Assembly: GCA_902489855.1 (NCBI GenBank)
Contig: CABUBS010000041.1
Span: 1-13,117 of the forward strand
Direction: 5' to 3'
Origin: an uncultured Collinsella sp.
Lineage (GTDB): Bacteria; Actinomycetota; Coriobacteriia; Coriobacteriales; Coriobacteriaceae
Length of the DNA: 13,117 nt
Part shown: one piece after another, positions 1-7,560 of the stretch
Position numbering within the stretch: the stretch's first letter is position 1
How the letters are laid out: the number at the start of each line of letters is the position of its first letter
Notes under the pieces: model-generated
Databases searched by the model: none
The model's input: only the letters and a program-made list of their open reading frames with translations
What the model was told of the DNA's origin: nothing
Position numbers and translations under genes: made by a program

Positions 1-55
1 TTGCAGGCGTCGTCATAGGCCGCCCGTGCCTTTTCCAAATCGTCGGTGAGCGCAT
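1..55. repeat. 55-bp identical block near the 3' end of the surface gene, copy 1
   Basis: Identical to 1327-1381 and cut by the left window edge, so its true length is unknown. The displacement is 1326 bp against 1368 bp for the 5' block, so the cores differ in length by 42 bp, an exact 14 codons. Confidence 0.85.
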
Positions 56-704
56 TTCGCTTGGCTATGCTTTCGTCGACGCTGGCTTTGGCTTCCTCCG
101 CCGCACTCTCGAAATACTGAACGTGTCCTTTCTGACTTTCGAGGCGGCTTCGGTAGTGGGCAAGCTCATATTCGCAAGAACGTTCTCGCGAATCTGCCAT
201 CATGATCTCCGAACGCAACTGTTGAGCAGTTGCGTAATCTCCGTTGTCGTATGCCTCTTTTAATTTTGCCTGAAGCTCGATTACCCGGTTGTGGGCCTCA
301 TCGTATTTGGCTTGGGCTGCATCGACGTCCGCTTGCATAGCGGGAAGGGGCTCCCTCCGTTTGGCGGCTTCCGCCACCACCATGTCGTAGATCTCTTGAA
401 AAGCGGCAATGTCATCATCGATTTCCGCAAGTTTCTCGGGACTTGCGGCAACTTTTGCGGCCTCGAGGTTTTTGAGCGCTTCCTGCATGGCTGCATACGC
501 TTTTTCTTTTGCGGCGGCCGCGTCTTCTGTCTGCGGGGCGCCCGAATTGCCGTTGGCGGCGCTCGTCTGCGAAACGGCCGCACCGGTGGGGGAACTGGTT
601 TCTGCCGCGATCGCCGTTACGGGGGCGATTCCCGCGACAAGTGCCGCGGAAAGGGCGATGCCCACAGTTGCTCGTCTTGCTCTTCTTGCGAGAATGTCGT
701 TCAT
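1..704 (-). CDS. Secreted coiled-coil surface protein, 3' end beyond window (paralogue of the next gene)
   Basis: The reading frame is open from the ATG at 704 to the left edge (234 codons). A good RBS (TGAGGTG, 710-716) precedes the ATG. Residues 1 to about 34 form a signal peptide: a basic start (LARRARR), a hydrophobic core (ALSAALVAGIAPVTAI), then AIAAE as the likely cleavage region. The rest is rich in Ala, Glu, Lys and Gln with heptad-like spacing, as in a long alpha-helical coiled coil. Residues 1-84 are identical to the downstream paralogue. The core is related but diverged, and 14 codons shorter between the shared ends. The last visible residues (ALTDDLEKARAAYDDAC) match the paralogue again. 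By analogy the missing C-terminus probably carries a Pro/Thr-rich wall-spanning stretch and a LANTG sortase signal, but that is not visible. The binding partner or function is unknown. Confidence 0.85.
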   Translation of the reverse strand, partial: MNDILARRARRATVGIALSAALVAGIAPVTAIAAETSSPTGAAVSQTSAANGNSGAPQTEDAAAAKEKAYAAMQEALKNLEAAKVAASPEKLAEIDDDIAAFQEIYDMVVAEAAKRREPLPAMQADVDAAQAKYDEAHNRVIELQAKLKEAYDNGDYATAQQLRSEIMMADSRERSCEYELAHYRSRLESQKGHVQYFESAAEEAKASVDESIAKRNALTDDLEKARAAYDDAC

Positions 705-726
705 CTCGGCACCTCATTTCAAGGGT
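452..726. repeat. 275-bp direct repeat, copy 1 (5' end of surface protein gene)
   Basis: This block is identical, by eye, base for base to 1820-2094. It holds the RBS, signal peptide and first 84 codons of the left-edge gene plus part of its leader. Beyond 726 the similarity continues with two mismatches up to the -10 box near 760 and then stops. The identity ends abruptly inside the coding region at codon 84. Confidence 0.9.
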
Positions 727-754
727 TGGCGACTAACTTGGTAGCACTAATGTA

Positions 755-763
755 AGTATATCA
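755..763 (-). promoter_or_regulatory. Extended -10 promoter of the left-edge surface protein gene
   Basis: Read on the minus strand this is TGATATACT, a TATACT -10 box with the TGn extension. No good -35 box lies 16-18 bp upstream, which is tolerated by extended -10 promoters. The sequence from here to the start codon is almost identical to that of the paralogue. Directly upstream, GGCGG and CCGCC arms at 764-778 form a short inverted repeat not shared with the paralogue. In the rest of the gap (about 780-918) I see no gene or other site. Confidence 0.5.
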
Positions 764-918
764 GGCGGTTTGCCCGCCATTGATCGGGCGTGCGCGTATA
801 CCCCTTGATTAACAGCCATTAAATCTATCCCTTAAGGAACGCGGCTTGCTAGTGTTGTCTGGGCATTGATGGCTGCGTGGTTCAAGAGACGGCGGCATTA
901 CCATTTGTTTTTACAAGT

Positions 919-961
919 AAAGAGGCCCGTTTCCCTGGGTTGGGGAAACGGGCCTCTTTTT
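919..961. terminator. Strong hairpin terminator between the two surface protein genes
   Basis: Two perfectly complementary 17-base arms (919-935 and 943-959, core GAGGCCCGTTTCCC) enclose a 7-base loop. The best T run (957-961) is on the plus strand. On the minus strand the stem is preceded by an A run and followed by TTT only. It lies about 45 bp past the stop of the complete surface protein gene, so it most likely ends that minus-strand transcript and insulates the next gene. It could act in both directions. Confidence 0.8.
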
Positions 962-1004
962 GTCTCTGGGTTTGTGGATTGGCGAAGGTAGTATGCTCTG
1001 GCGG

Positions 1005-2072
1005 CTATTTTGAGTTCTTGAGGCGGCGTGTGGCTGTGGCGGTTATTCCGAGTCCTGCGGCGGCGATTCCTGCTAGTGCGATTGCGCTCGGCGCTGCGTC
1101 GCCCGTGTTCGCGAGCTTGCCGGCGGTCGTATCTGCTTGCTTGCCGCTGCTCAAGTTCGCCTGCTTGGTGGAGCTCGGTGCGGCGTCTTTGCCGGCCGCG
1201 GGCGAGCCGGCGGGCTGTGCCGTCTCGGCCGGTTGCGCCGAGCCGGAGGGAGGCGTCGTCTCGGTGGGTTTCGTTATCTCGGGCGAGGTGGCCTTATCTG
1301 CCGTGGCTTTTGCCTCTTCGTATGCCTTGCAGGCGTCGTCATAGGCCGCCCGTGCCTTTTCCAAATCGTCGGTGAGCGCATCTCGCCAGGCTATGAACTG
1401 GTCGGTATGGGCTTTATACTTCTCTGCAGCACGTTCACAGTCATTAACTTGTCTTTCCTGCCTTTCGAGGCGGCCCTTGACCTCGCGGAGCTCCATTTCG
1501 CAAAAGTCAACTCGCGCTTTTGCCGTTACGATCTCTTGGCGCAACTGCTTTATTTGCTGTTTAACAGTTTCGACAAGCTCCTCGTCGCCGAGCGCTTCGA
1601 GTGCCTTAAGCACCTCAAGTTTCTTGTCTAATTCTGCTTGGAGCTCGCTTACCCGGTTGATGGCCCCGTCGTATTTGGCTTGGGCTGCATCGATGTCCGC
1701 TTGCATGGTGGGAAGGAGTTCCCTCTCTTCGACGGCTTGCGCCGCCATCTTGTCGCGGAGCTCTTGAAAACGGGCAATGTCATCATTGAATCTCGCAATT
1801 TTCTCGGGACTTGCGGCGTCTTTTGCGGCCTCGAGGTTTTTGAGCGCTTCCTGCATGGCTGCATACGCTTTTTCTTTTGCGGCGGCCGCGTCTTCTGTCT
1901 GCGGGGCGCCCGAATTGCCGTTGGCGGCGCTCGTCTGCGAAACGGCCGCACCGGTGGGGGAACTGGTTTCTGCCGCGATCGCCGTTACGGGGGCGATTCC
2001 CGCGACAAGTGCCGCGGAAAGGGCGATGCCCACAGTTGCTCGTCTTGCTCTTCTTGCGAGAATGTCGTTCAT
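1005..2072 (-). CDS. LANTG-anchored coiled-coil surface protein (355 aa)
   Basis: This is a predicted cell-wall-anchored adhesin or scaffold. Residues 1-34 form a signal peptide, with cleavage likely after AIA. Residues about 60-250 are charged and rich in Glu, Lys, Ala and Gln in heptad patterns, indicating a long coiled coil. Residues about 255-318 are rich in Pro, Thr, Ser and Ala, typical of a wall-spanning stalk, and include the similar segments SSTKQAN and SSGKQAD. LANTGD (320-325) is a sortase sorting signal, followed by a hydrophobic helix and the basic tail RRLKNSK. The ATG at 2072 has a clear RBS (TGAGGTG). The gene has its own extended -10 promoter and a hairpin terminator. It is a tandem paralogue of the left-edge gene, with identical ends and a diverged core. 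No sortase gene is in the window. The ligand is unknown. Confidence 0.93.
   Translation of the reverse strand: MNDILARRARRATVGIALSAALVAGIAPVTAIAAETSSPTGAAVSQTSAANGNSGAPQTEDAAAAKEKAYAAMQEALKNLEAAKDAASPEKIARFNDDIARFQELRDKMAAQAVEERELLPTMQADIDAAQAKYDGAINRVSELQAELDKKLEVLKALEALGDEELVETVKQQIKQLRQEIVTAKARVDFCEMELREVKGRLERQERQVNDCERAAEKYKAHTDQFIAWRDALTDDLEKARAAYDDACKAYEEAKATADKATSPEITKPTETTPPSGSAQPAETAQPAGSPAAGKDAAPSSTKQANLSSGKQADTTAGKLANTGDAAPSAIALAGIAAAGLGITATATRRLKNSK
1327..1381. repeat. 55-bp identical block near the 3' end of the surface gene, copy 2
   Basis: Counterpart of 1-55. It encodes the ALTDDLEKARAAYDDACK segment just before the Pro/Thr-rich wall-spanning part. Similarity fades on the upstream (core) side beyond 1381. 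Confidence 0.85.
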
Positions 2073-2094
2073 CTCGGCACCTCATTTCAAGGGT
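1820..2094. repeat. 275-bp direct repeat, copy 2 (5' end of the complete surface protein gene)
   Basis: This is the counterpart of 452-726, displaced by exactly 1368 bp. Synonymous sites are also unchanged, so the two copies come from a very recent duplication or are kept identical by gene conversion. Confidence 0.9.
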
Positions 2095-2102
2095 CGGCGA
2101 CT

Positions 2103-2135
2103 CACTTGGTAGCACTAATGTAAGTATACCAAGTG
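2103..2135 (-). promoter_or_regulatory. Extended -10 promoter embedded in a perfect inverted repeat
   Basis: On the minus strand TGGTATACT (2131-2123) is an extended -10 box for the 355-aa surface protein gene. It overlaps a perfect 9-bp inverted repeat, CACTTGGTA (2103-2111) and TACCAAGTG (2127-2135), separated by 15 bp. A protein bound there would cover the promoter and start site, so it could be an operator. In the paralogue's leader the first arm is largely kept but the second is changed, so the symmetry is specific to this copy. A further hairpin, CCGACGTTGGTCGG (2142-2155), sits where a -35 box would be expected. Confidence 0.45.
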
Positions 2136-2213
2136 GTCGACCCGACGTTGGTCGGATGTGAGCGTGCCTCTCCGCTTCTTTGGAAACCGAATCCCATTAG
2201 AAATGACGAGTTG

Positions 2214-2243
2214 TTTACGCTTCTTTTGGGTTCACCGTACTAT
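2214..2243 (+). promoter_or_regulatory. Possible promoter of the ABC exporter operon
   Basis: TTTACG (2214-2219) and TACTAT (2238-2243) are separated by 18 bp and resemble -35 and -10 boxes, each matching 4 of 6 consensus bases. The implied start near 2250 leaves a leader of roughly 40 nt before the chosen ATG at 2288. The match is modest. Confidence 0.3.
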
Positions 2244-2287
2244 CATGGTTCGAATTGAGTGTGAATGATGATAGGGAGCGCCTTTTT

Positions 2288-4144
2288 ATGATTGAGCTGC
2301 TCAGGCGTTTTGGTGGTAAGTTTCGCCGGTATATGGTGATTGGCCCTGCGTGCAAGCTGATCGAAGTGATCTTTGACCTGCTTACGCCGCTGGTGATTGC
2401 CCAGATGATCGATAAGGGTATTGGCGCACACGATGTCAACGCCGTCGTCCACTACGGTATGCTGCTTGGCGCCATGGCTGTGATCGGCATCTCGTTTACG
2501 CTCGTCTGCCAAAAGATGGCGGCGCTCACCTCGCAGGGCATGGGCACCGATATCCGCGGTGCGCTCTACCAGCACATCAACAAGTTGAGCTATGCCGAAC
2601 TCGACCGCTTTGGCACGCCGTCGCTTATCACCCGCATCACCAACGACGTCAACCAGGTGCAGCTTGCCGTGGCGCTGGGCGTGCGCATGCTCATCCGCTG
2701 GCCCTTCTTGGCGGTGGGCTCTATGTGCGCGGCCCTTGCCATCGACCTTAAGCTCGGCATGATCTTTTTGATTTGCACGCCCGCCATTGGCCTGGTGTTT
2801 TGGTTTGTCATGGCGCGCTGCATTCCGTACTACAAGCAGCTGCAGGCAAAGCTCGACCGCATCGCGCTCATTTGCCGCGAGGGGCTTTCGGGCGCCCGCG
2901 TGGTTCGCGCCTTTGTGCGTGAGGACCACGAGCGCGAGCGTTTTGCCCAAGCCGCCGATGACCAGGCCAATACCGCCATCGCGGTGGGCAAGCTCTCGTC
3001 GGTTCTCAACCCCGTGACGTTTTTGGTGATGAACCTGGGTGTGTGCGCCATCCTGTGGGTGGGCGGCATTCAGGTCAACGCGGGCGAGCTCACGCAGGGC
3101 CAGGTCATGGCGTTTGTGAACTACATGACGCAGACCCTGACCTCCATCGTGTACGTCGCCAACCTGGTCGTGGTCTTTACCAAGGCAAGCGCCAGCGCGT
3201 CGCGTATCAACGAGGTGCTCAATTGCGTGCCGAGCATCGCTGACGAGGGCAACCAGCCGGTCGCGCTGCCTGAGCCGAGCGACCTGACGGGTGGCGCTGT
3301 TCCGGTCCCTGCGCTGAGCTTTGACCATGCGAGCTTCTCGTTTGGCGCCGGCGCGGCAAATGCCGTGAGCGATGTGACTCTGGAGCTGCCGGTGGGCAAA
3401 ACCCTCGGCATTATCGGCGGCACGGGCAGCGGTAAGTCGACCCTCGTTTCGCTTATCCCGCGCCTGTACGATGCGGGCGTGGGCAGCGTGTACGTGATGG
3501 GCTCCGACGTGCGCGCCTGGCAGCTCGACCAGCTGCGCCACGTGGTCGCGACCGTTCCGCAGCGTGCGTCGCTGGTGAGCGGCACTATCCGCAGCAACCT
3601 GACCTGGCGTGACGAGTCGGCGACCGACGAGGAGCTCTGGGCAGCGCTCGATATGGCGCAAGCGAGCGAGTTCGTGCACAACAAGCCCCAGGGCCTCGAC
3701 GCCCCGGTCGAGGCGGGCGGCAAGAACTTTAGCGGTGGCCAGCGCCAGCGCCTGACCATCGCGCGCGCCTTGGTGGGTTCGCCTCGGATATTGATCATGG
3801 ACGATTCTGCCTCGGCGCTCGACTTTAAGACCGACGCGGCGCTTCGCCATGCCATTCGCGAGCGCAGCGTGCGCGGTGCCGCCGAGGGCGGGCTGCCGCT
3901 GACCACGGTGATTGTGAGCCAGCGCGTCTCGACCGTGCGCGACGCCGACATGATCTGCGTGCTCGATCACGGTTCGGTCGCGGACCTGGGCACGCATGAC
4001 GAGCTGTATGCAAGCTGCCAGCTCTACCGAGAGATCTGCCAGTCGCAGCTTCGCCGCGAGGAGCTCGAGGGCCGGCAGGGGAGTGCGACACCCGCGTCCG
4101 CCCCAACCGCCCCCGCATCCGTCTGCGCAAAGGAGGGCTGCTAG
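2288..4144 (+). CDS. ABC exporter half-transporter, subunit with degenerate ATP site (618 aa)
   Basis: This is a fused membrane and ATPase half-transporter of the multidrug/lipid type (ABCB/MsbA-like). Residues 1 to about 310 contain six hydrophobic segments and about 340-600 form the ATPase domain. Walker A is GGTGSGKST (377-385) and the signature is FSGGQ (481-485). Walker B ends ILIMDD, with Asp506 where the catalytic Glu normally stands. Gln545 replaces the switch His (SQRVST instead of AHRLST). Such changes mark the non-hydrolysing half of heterodimeric exporters such as BmrCD or TmrAB. I start at the ATG at 2288 because GGGAG (2274-2278) sits 9 bases upstream. The frame is open back to a TTG at 2255 and a GTG at 2261, but neither has an RBS. 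The stop directly abuts the next ATG (TAGATG), implying translational coupling. The substrate cannot be read from sequence. Confidence 0.93.
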   Translation: MIELLRRFGGKFRRYMVIGPACKLIEVIFDLLTPLVIAQMIDKGIGAHDVNAVVHYGMLLGAMAVIGISFTLVCQKMAALTSQGMGTDIRGALYQHINKLSYAELDRFGTPSLITRITNDVNQVQLAVALGVRMLIRWPFLAVGSMCAALAIDLKLGMIFLICTPAIGLVFWFVMARCIPYYKQLQAKLDRIALICREGLSGARVVRAFVREDHERERFAQAADDQANTAIAVGKLSSVLNPVTFLVMNLGVCAILWVGGIQVNAGELTQGQVMAFVNYMTQTLTSIVYVANLVVVFTKASASASRINEVLNCVPSIADEGNQPVALPEPSDLTGGAVPVPALSFDHASFSFGAGAANAVSDVTLELPVGKTLGIIGGTGSGKSTLVSLIPRLYDAGVGSVYVMGSDVRAWQLDQLRHVVATVPQRASLVSGTIRSNLTWRDESATDEELWAALDMAQASEFVHNKPQGLDAPVEAGGKNFSGGQRQRLTIARALVGSPRILIMDDSASALDFKTDAALRHAIRERSVRGAAEGGLPLTTVIVSQRVSTVRDADMICVLDHGSVADLGTHDELYASCQLYREICQSQLRREELEGRQGSATPASAPTAPASVCAKEGC

Positions 4145-6022
4145 ATGAATCCGTATACTTCCTCCGGTTCGGTCGCCACGATGACGGCCAATGTGTCTGG
4201 CAACGACAAGCTCAACGATCTGGGCGACGGCCCGCGCCAGCCCGGCGACCCCGAGCGCTATCCCGTGGGCGCGGTGACGCGCCGCCTGATGGGCTACGTC
4301 CGTCCGCATCGCATTTCGTTTACGGCGTCGTTTGTGAGTGCCGCTATCTCCGTGATTTTGCAGCTCTACACACCTATTCTTATCGGCGAGGGCATCGACC
4401 TGGTTATTGCTACCGGGCAGGTGGACTTCGACGCGCTACTGCCGCTCGTCACCAAGCTCGCGATTGTCGTCGTAGGTGCCGCGGCCTTCCAGTGGCTGCA
4501 GGGCTACTGCGTTAACCGTCTGTCCTACGAGACGGTGCGCGACATGCGCGTGGAGGCGAGCGACAAGCTCAGCCGTATGCCGCTCAGCTTTATCGACAGC
4601 CATGCCCACGGTGACCTTATGAGCCGCGTAGTCAACGACGTCGACCAGGTGGGCGATGGTCTGCTGCAGGGCTTTACCCAGCTCTTTACCGGCGTCATCA
4701 CCATCGTGGGCACGCTCGCGTTTATGCTTTCCATCAACCTGACCATGACGCTTGTGGTGGTGCTCGTCACGCCGCTTTCCATTTTTGCAGCCGGCGCCAT
4801 CGCCAAGCTTTCCAACAAGAGCTTTACGGCACAGCAGCGTATTCAAGGGCAGCTCGGTGGTCATATCGAGGAGTACGTAGGCGAGCAGAAGCTCGTGGAC
4901 GCGTTTGCCTATGGCCCCAACGCGCAGCTGCGCTTTGATGCCCTCAACGCCGAGCTCTATACGGCAGGTGAGCGCGCGCAGTTTATGGGTTCGCTCTCTA
5001 ACCCCGGCGTGACGAGCAACCCCGGCACGCGTTTTATCAACAACATCATCTACGCCGTGGTCGCCGTGATCGGCTGCGTGGGCGTGATCACGGGTGTGCC
5101 GGCGGCGCTTACGGTGGGCGGCGTGCAGATCTTTCTGTCCTACGCCAACCAGTACACCAAGCCGTTCAACGAGGTCACCAGCGTTATTACGCAGATTCAG
5201 ACCGCGTACGCCTCGGCGCGCCGCATGTTTGCGCTGCTCGATGCGCGCGAGCAGGAGCCCGACGCTGTGGATGCCATTGAGCTCGCCGCCCCGAAGGGCG
5301 AGGTTGCCTTTGAGCATGTGGACTTTAGCTACGTGCCCGACCGCAAACTGCTGCAGGATATCTGCATCGATGCCAAGCCCGGCACGCGCTTTGCCCTCGT
5401 CGGCCCCACGGGCTGTGGCAAGACAACGCTCATCAATTTGCTGCTGCGTTTTTACGATATCGATGCCGGTCGCATCGCGGTCGATGGCCGTTCCTCGCGT
5501 GACTACACGCGCGCAAGCCTGCGCCGTGCCTTTGGCATGGTACTGCAGGACACTTGGCTGTTTGAGGGCACGGTGGCGGAAAACATCGCTTACGGTTGTC
5601 CCGATGCCACACGCGAACAGGTTATCGAGGCGGCCAAACGCGCGCATGCGCACAAGTTTATCGTGCAGCTGCCGAAAGGCTACGACACGGTGATTGGCGA
5701 GGACGGCGGCACGTTTAGCCAAGGTCAAAAACAGCTGCTGTGCATCGCGCGCGTCATGCTCACCGACCCGGCGATTTTGCTGCTGGACGAGGCAACGTCG
5801 AGCATCGATACGCGTACCGAGCTGCAGGTGCAGGCGGCATTCGACGAGCTCATGGCAGGTCGCACAAGCTTTGTCGTGGCGCACCGCCTGAGCACCATCC
5901 GCAACGCCGACTGCATTCTGGTGATGCGCGACGGCGAGATTATCGAGCGCGGCACGCACGACGAGCTGCTAGCGGCAGGTGGCTTCTACGCCGAACTCTA
6001 CCGCAGCCAATTCGCCCAGTGA
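4145..6022 (+). CDS. ABC exporter half-transporter, catalytic partner (625 aa)
   Basis: This is the second half of the heterodimeric exporter. A polar N-terminal extension of about 45 residues precedes six membrane segments (about 55-340) and the ATPase domain (about 375-620). Walker A is GPTGCGKTT (420-428). Walker B is AILLLDE with catalytic Glu549, and the switch His is present (His580 in VAHRLST). The signature is FSQGQ (524-528), with Gln526 replacing the usual Gly. This half therefore supplies an intact Walker A/B and switch but a degenerate signature, the exact complement of its neighbour: one consensus and one degenerate site. The RBS AAAGGAGG lies inside the end of the upstream gene. 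The stop is only 27 bp from the stop of the converging ATPase gene, with no clear hairpin in the gap. Drug, lipid or peptide export are all possible. Confidence 0.94.
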   Translation: MNPYTSSGSVATMTANVSGNDKLNDLGDGPRQPGDPERYPVGAVTRRLMGYVRPHRISFTASFVSAAISVILQLYTPILIGEGIDLVIATGQVDFDALLPLVTKLAIVVVGAAAFQWLQGYCVNRLSYETVRDMRVEASDKLSRMPLSFIDSHAHGDLMSRVVNDVDQVGDGLLQGFTQLFTGVITIVGTLAFMLSINLTMTLVVVLVTPLSIFAAGAIAKLSNKSFTAQQRIQGQLGGHIEEYVGEQKLVDAFAYGPNAQLRFDALNAELYTAGERAQFMGSLSNPGVTSNPGTRFINNIIYAVVAVIGCVGVITGVPAALTVGGVQIFLSYANQYTKPFNEVTSVITQIQTAYASARRMFALLDAREQEPDAVDAIELAAPKGEVAFEHVDFSYVPDRKLLQDICIDAKPGTRFALVGPTGCGKTTLINLLLRFYDIDAGRIAVDGRSSRDYTRASLRRAFGMVLQDTWLFEGTVAENIAYGCPDATREQVIEAAKRAHAHKFIVQLPKGYDTVIGEDGGTFSQGQKQLLCIARVMLTDPAILLLDEATSSIDTRTELQVQAAFDELMAGRTSFVVAHRLSTIRNADCILVMRDGEIIERGTHDELLAAGGFYAELYRSQFAQ

Positions 6023-6049
6023 GCAAGACGCGGGACATGTAACGCAGCG

Positions 6050-7315
6050 CTAGGGCGCGAGCGTGTCAACGGGGGCAACGATGATGCCCTCGGGCGTTGT
6101 GTGGACCGGCATGCCGAACCCGATGACGATGAGTTTGGCCGCGGGAGGCCTCTCGCCGCGTTCGACCAGCTTGCGCTCGAGTCGAAGCAGGTTTGCAGAC
6201 GCCTCGGGGATCTGCGGGCTTCCGAGTTTTACTTCCACGGCAATCCAAGTTCCATCGCGCCTGTGTATAACGGCATCGACCTCGAGATCGTCGGCGTCGT
6301 GGTAGTGGGACACCGATGAGTCATTTGCGGCGGCATAGACCTTAAGGTCGTGCAGGACGAGGGATTCGAAGAGCAGCCCCAGTGTCTTCGGGTCGGATGC
6401 CAATGACTCCGGATTTGCTCCGAGCAGCGCAACGGCAAGCGAAGGGTCGGCGAGGTGCCTTTTCGCACTTTGCCGCAGCTTTACCGGCGACCTGAGCGCC
6501 GGATGCCAAGCCGGGATATCGTCGATGATATTGATTCGTCTCAGAGCATCCATGTATCTGGAGACCGAATTCTTCGAAACGCCGGTACCGATATCTTTAT
6601 CGATGGACTTCGATCCAGCAAGTGTCGACTCATTTCGCGCAAGCGATGTCAAAAGAGACCTGACCTTGACCGGATCACGTTTGACGCCGTCAGTTCTAGA
6701 AACATCCGATTCGCATACGCCATCAACATAAGCAGCGGCAATCCGCATAGCATTTTCAGTTGTTTTCCCCATCGCTTGAGGCCAACCACCGCGACACAGC
6801 AAATCGGCGATGCCGGCGACACCAGCGATCGATCCGACCGCCTGCTTGGCGGGGTGGCCGGAAAGCAGCGCTCTAATCGAAGCCGCGCCCGAAGAAACGC
6901 CGAGCTCAAACAGCGTCATGGTATCCATTCGCAATCTAGCTATTCGCCCAACGCCGCTATGCATTGGCTGCTTCGAATCTTGCGGCGTTGCTGAGCCCGT
7001 AAGAATAAACTGTCCGGATTCTCCCTGTCTTGCGTCACACTCGAAACGTATGGCATCCCATAGTTTTGGTTCTTCCTGCCATTCGTCGATGAGTCTAGGC
7101 GACGGTCCTGCTATTGCCTGCGCTGGGTCGATCCGAGCCAACTGGAGAGCGGAAAAATTTCCAGCCGGATCGGAAAGAGACAAGGATGATTTGGCAAAAC
7201 GTCTGGCCGTAGTGGTCTTTCCGCACCACTTCGGGCCTTGAATGAGAACCGCACCGAAGATATCGAGATTATGCCTGATTGCCTTGTCGATGCATCTGTC
7301 TACATACCTATCCAT
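6050..7315 (-). CDS. AAA_14/DUF4143-type ATPase with nuclease-like C-terminus (421 aa)
   Basis: This belongs to the large, poorly characterised family of ATPases annotated AAA_14 plus DUF4143, common in gut bacteria and often acquired horizontally. Walker A is GPKWCGKTT (27-35), Walker B is LIDEWQ (75-80), and FILTGSA (103-109) is the family's sensor-like strand. Residues about 245-270 (VSKNSVSRYMDALRRINIIDD) look like a winged-helix segment. The C-terminal part has FES (316-318), VDAV (346-349) and AVEVK (359-363), matching the E, D, ExK layout of the PD-(D/E)xK nuclease fold found in DUF4143; whether it cuts DNA is unknown. The length is normal for the family and the gene looks intact. The ATG at 7315 is preceded by GAAGGTGA as RBS. 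Upstream are four 23-bp-period direct repeats, possibly a binding site for its own product. The biological role is not established. Confidence 0.9.
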   Translation of the reverse strand: MDRYVDRCIDKAIRHNLDIFGAVLIQGPKWCGKTTTARRFAKSSLSLSDPAGNFSALQLARIDPAQAIAGPSPRLIDEWQEEPKLWDAIRFECDARQGESGQFILTGSATPQDSKQPMHSGVGRIARLRMDTMTLFELGVSSGAASIRALLSGHPAKQAVGSIAGVAGIADLLCRGGWPQAMGKTTENAMRIAAAYVDGVCESDVSRTDGVKRDPVKVRSLLTSLARNESTLAGSKSIDKDIGTGVSKNSVSRYMDALRRINIIDDIPAWHPALRSPVKLRQSAKRHLADPSLAVALLGANPESLASDPKTLGLLFESLVLHDLKVYAAANDSSVSHYHDADDLEVDAVIHRRDGTWIAVEVKLGSPQIPEASANLLRLERKLVERGERPPAAKLIVIGFGMPVHTTPEGIIVAPVDTLAP

Positions 7316-7340
7316 ACCGTCACCTTCTCAACTTGCCTTG

Positions 7341-7353
7341 ATTATGTATTTTA
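7341..7353 (-). promoter_or_regulatory. Possible -10 region of the ATPase gene
   Basis: Read on the minus strand this A/T-rich stretch offers TAAAAT and CATAAT, both 5 of 6 to the -10 consensus, 26-38 bp before the start codon. No -35 box is visible. The 23-bp repeat array begins only 8 bp further upstream and occupies the -35 position, so the promoter is likely controlled by whatever binds the repeats. Confidence 0.35.
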
Positions 7354-7361
7354 CCAGCTGC

Positions 7362-7453
7362 GTGGTGACGATTGACGGTAATCTGTGGTGACGATTGATT
7401 ACGAACTATGGTGACGATTGGCGGGTATCTGTGGTGACGGTTGTCATCGATTC
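7362..7453. repeat. Four direct repeats with exact 23-bp period (iteron-like)
   Basis: The 13-bp core RTGGTGACGRTTG begins at 7362, 7385, 7408 and 7431, exactly 23 bp apart each time. The 10 bp between cores vary, though most end in CT. Units 1 and 2 have identical cores, unit 3 changes the first base, and unit 4 changes one A to G. All units have the same orientation, and on the minus strand the core reads CAATCGTCACCAY. The array lies directly upstream of the ATPase promoter region. Direct repeats with a constant period near two helical turns are typical of protein-binding iterons or stacked operators. In 7454-7560 I see nothing further. Confidence 0.85.
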
Positions 7454-7560
7454 GGGGCATGGGGCAGCTTAGCTGTCTCAAAGCTTATAGATTTCGGGGC
7501 TTGCGCTGCGGGCGTTTTTGTCCATTGATGTCGCCTGCGTCGCCAATCGGCAGACGGTGG

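Noticed and set aside
409..744. Plus-strand open frame with an identical twin at 1777-2112
   Set aside because: The identity simply reflects the 275-bp DNA repeat; the coding strand is minus, shown by the signal peptide and RBS.
2243..4309. 688-codon open frame antisense to the first ABC subunit
   Set aside because: It is a shadow of GC-rich codon use: rich in Arg, His and Ala, no domain, and opposite an unmistakable ABC gene. The same holds for 4436-5959 and 11016-12203 on the minus strand.
6023..6049. Terminator between the converging exporter and ATPase genes
   Set aside because: The 27-bp gap has no stable hairpin followed by a T run.
7362..7453. CRISPR array or minisatellite coding repeat
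   Set aside because: Conserved core is only 13 bp with 10-bp gaps, and the region is intergenic.
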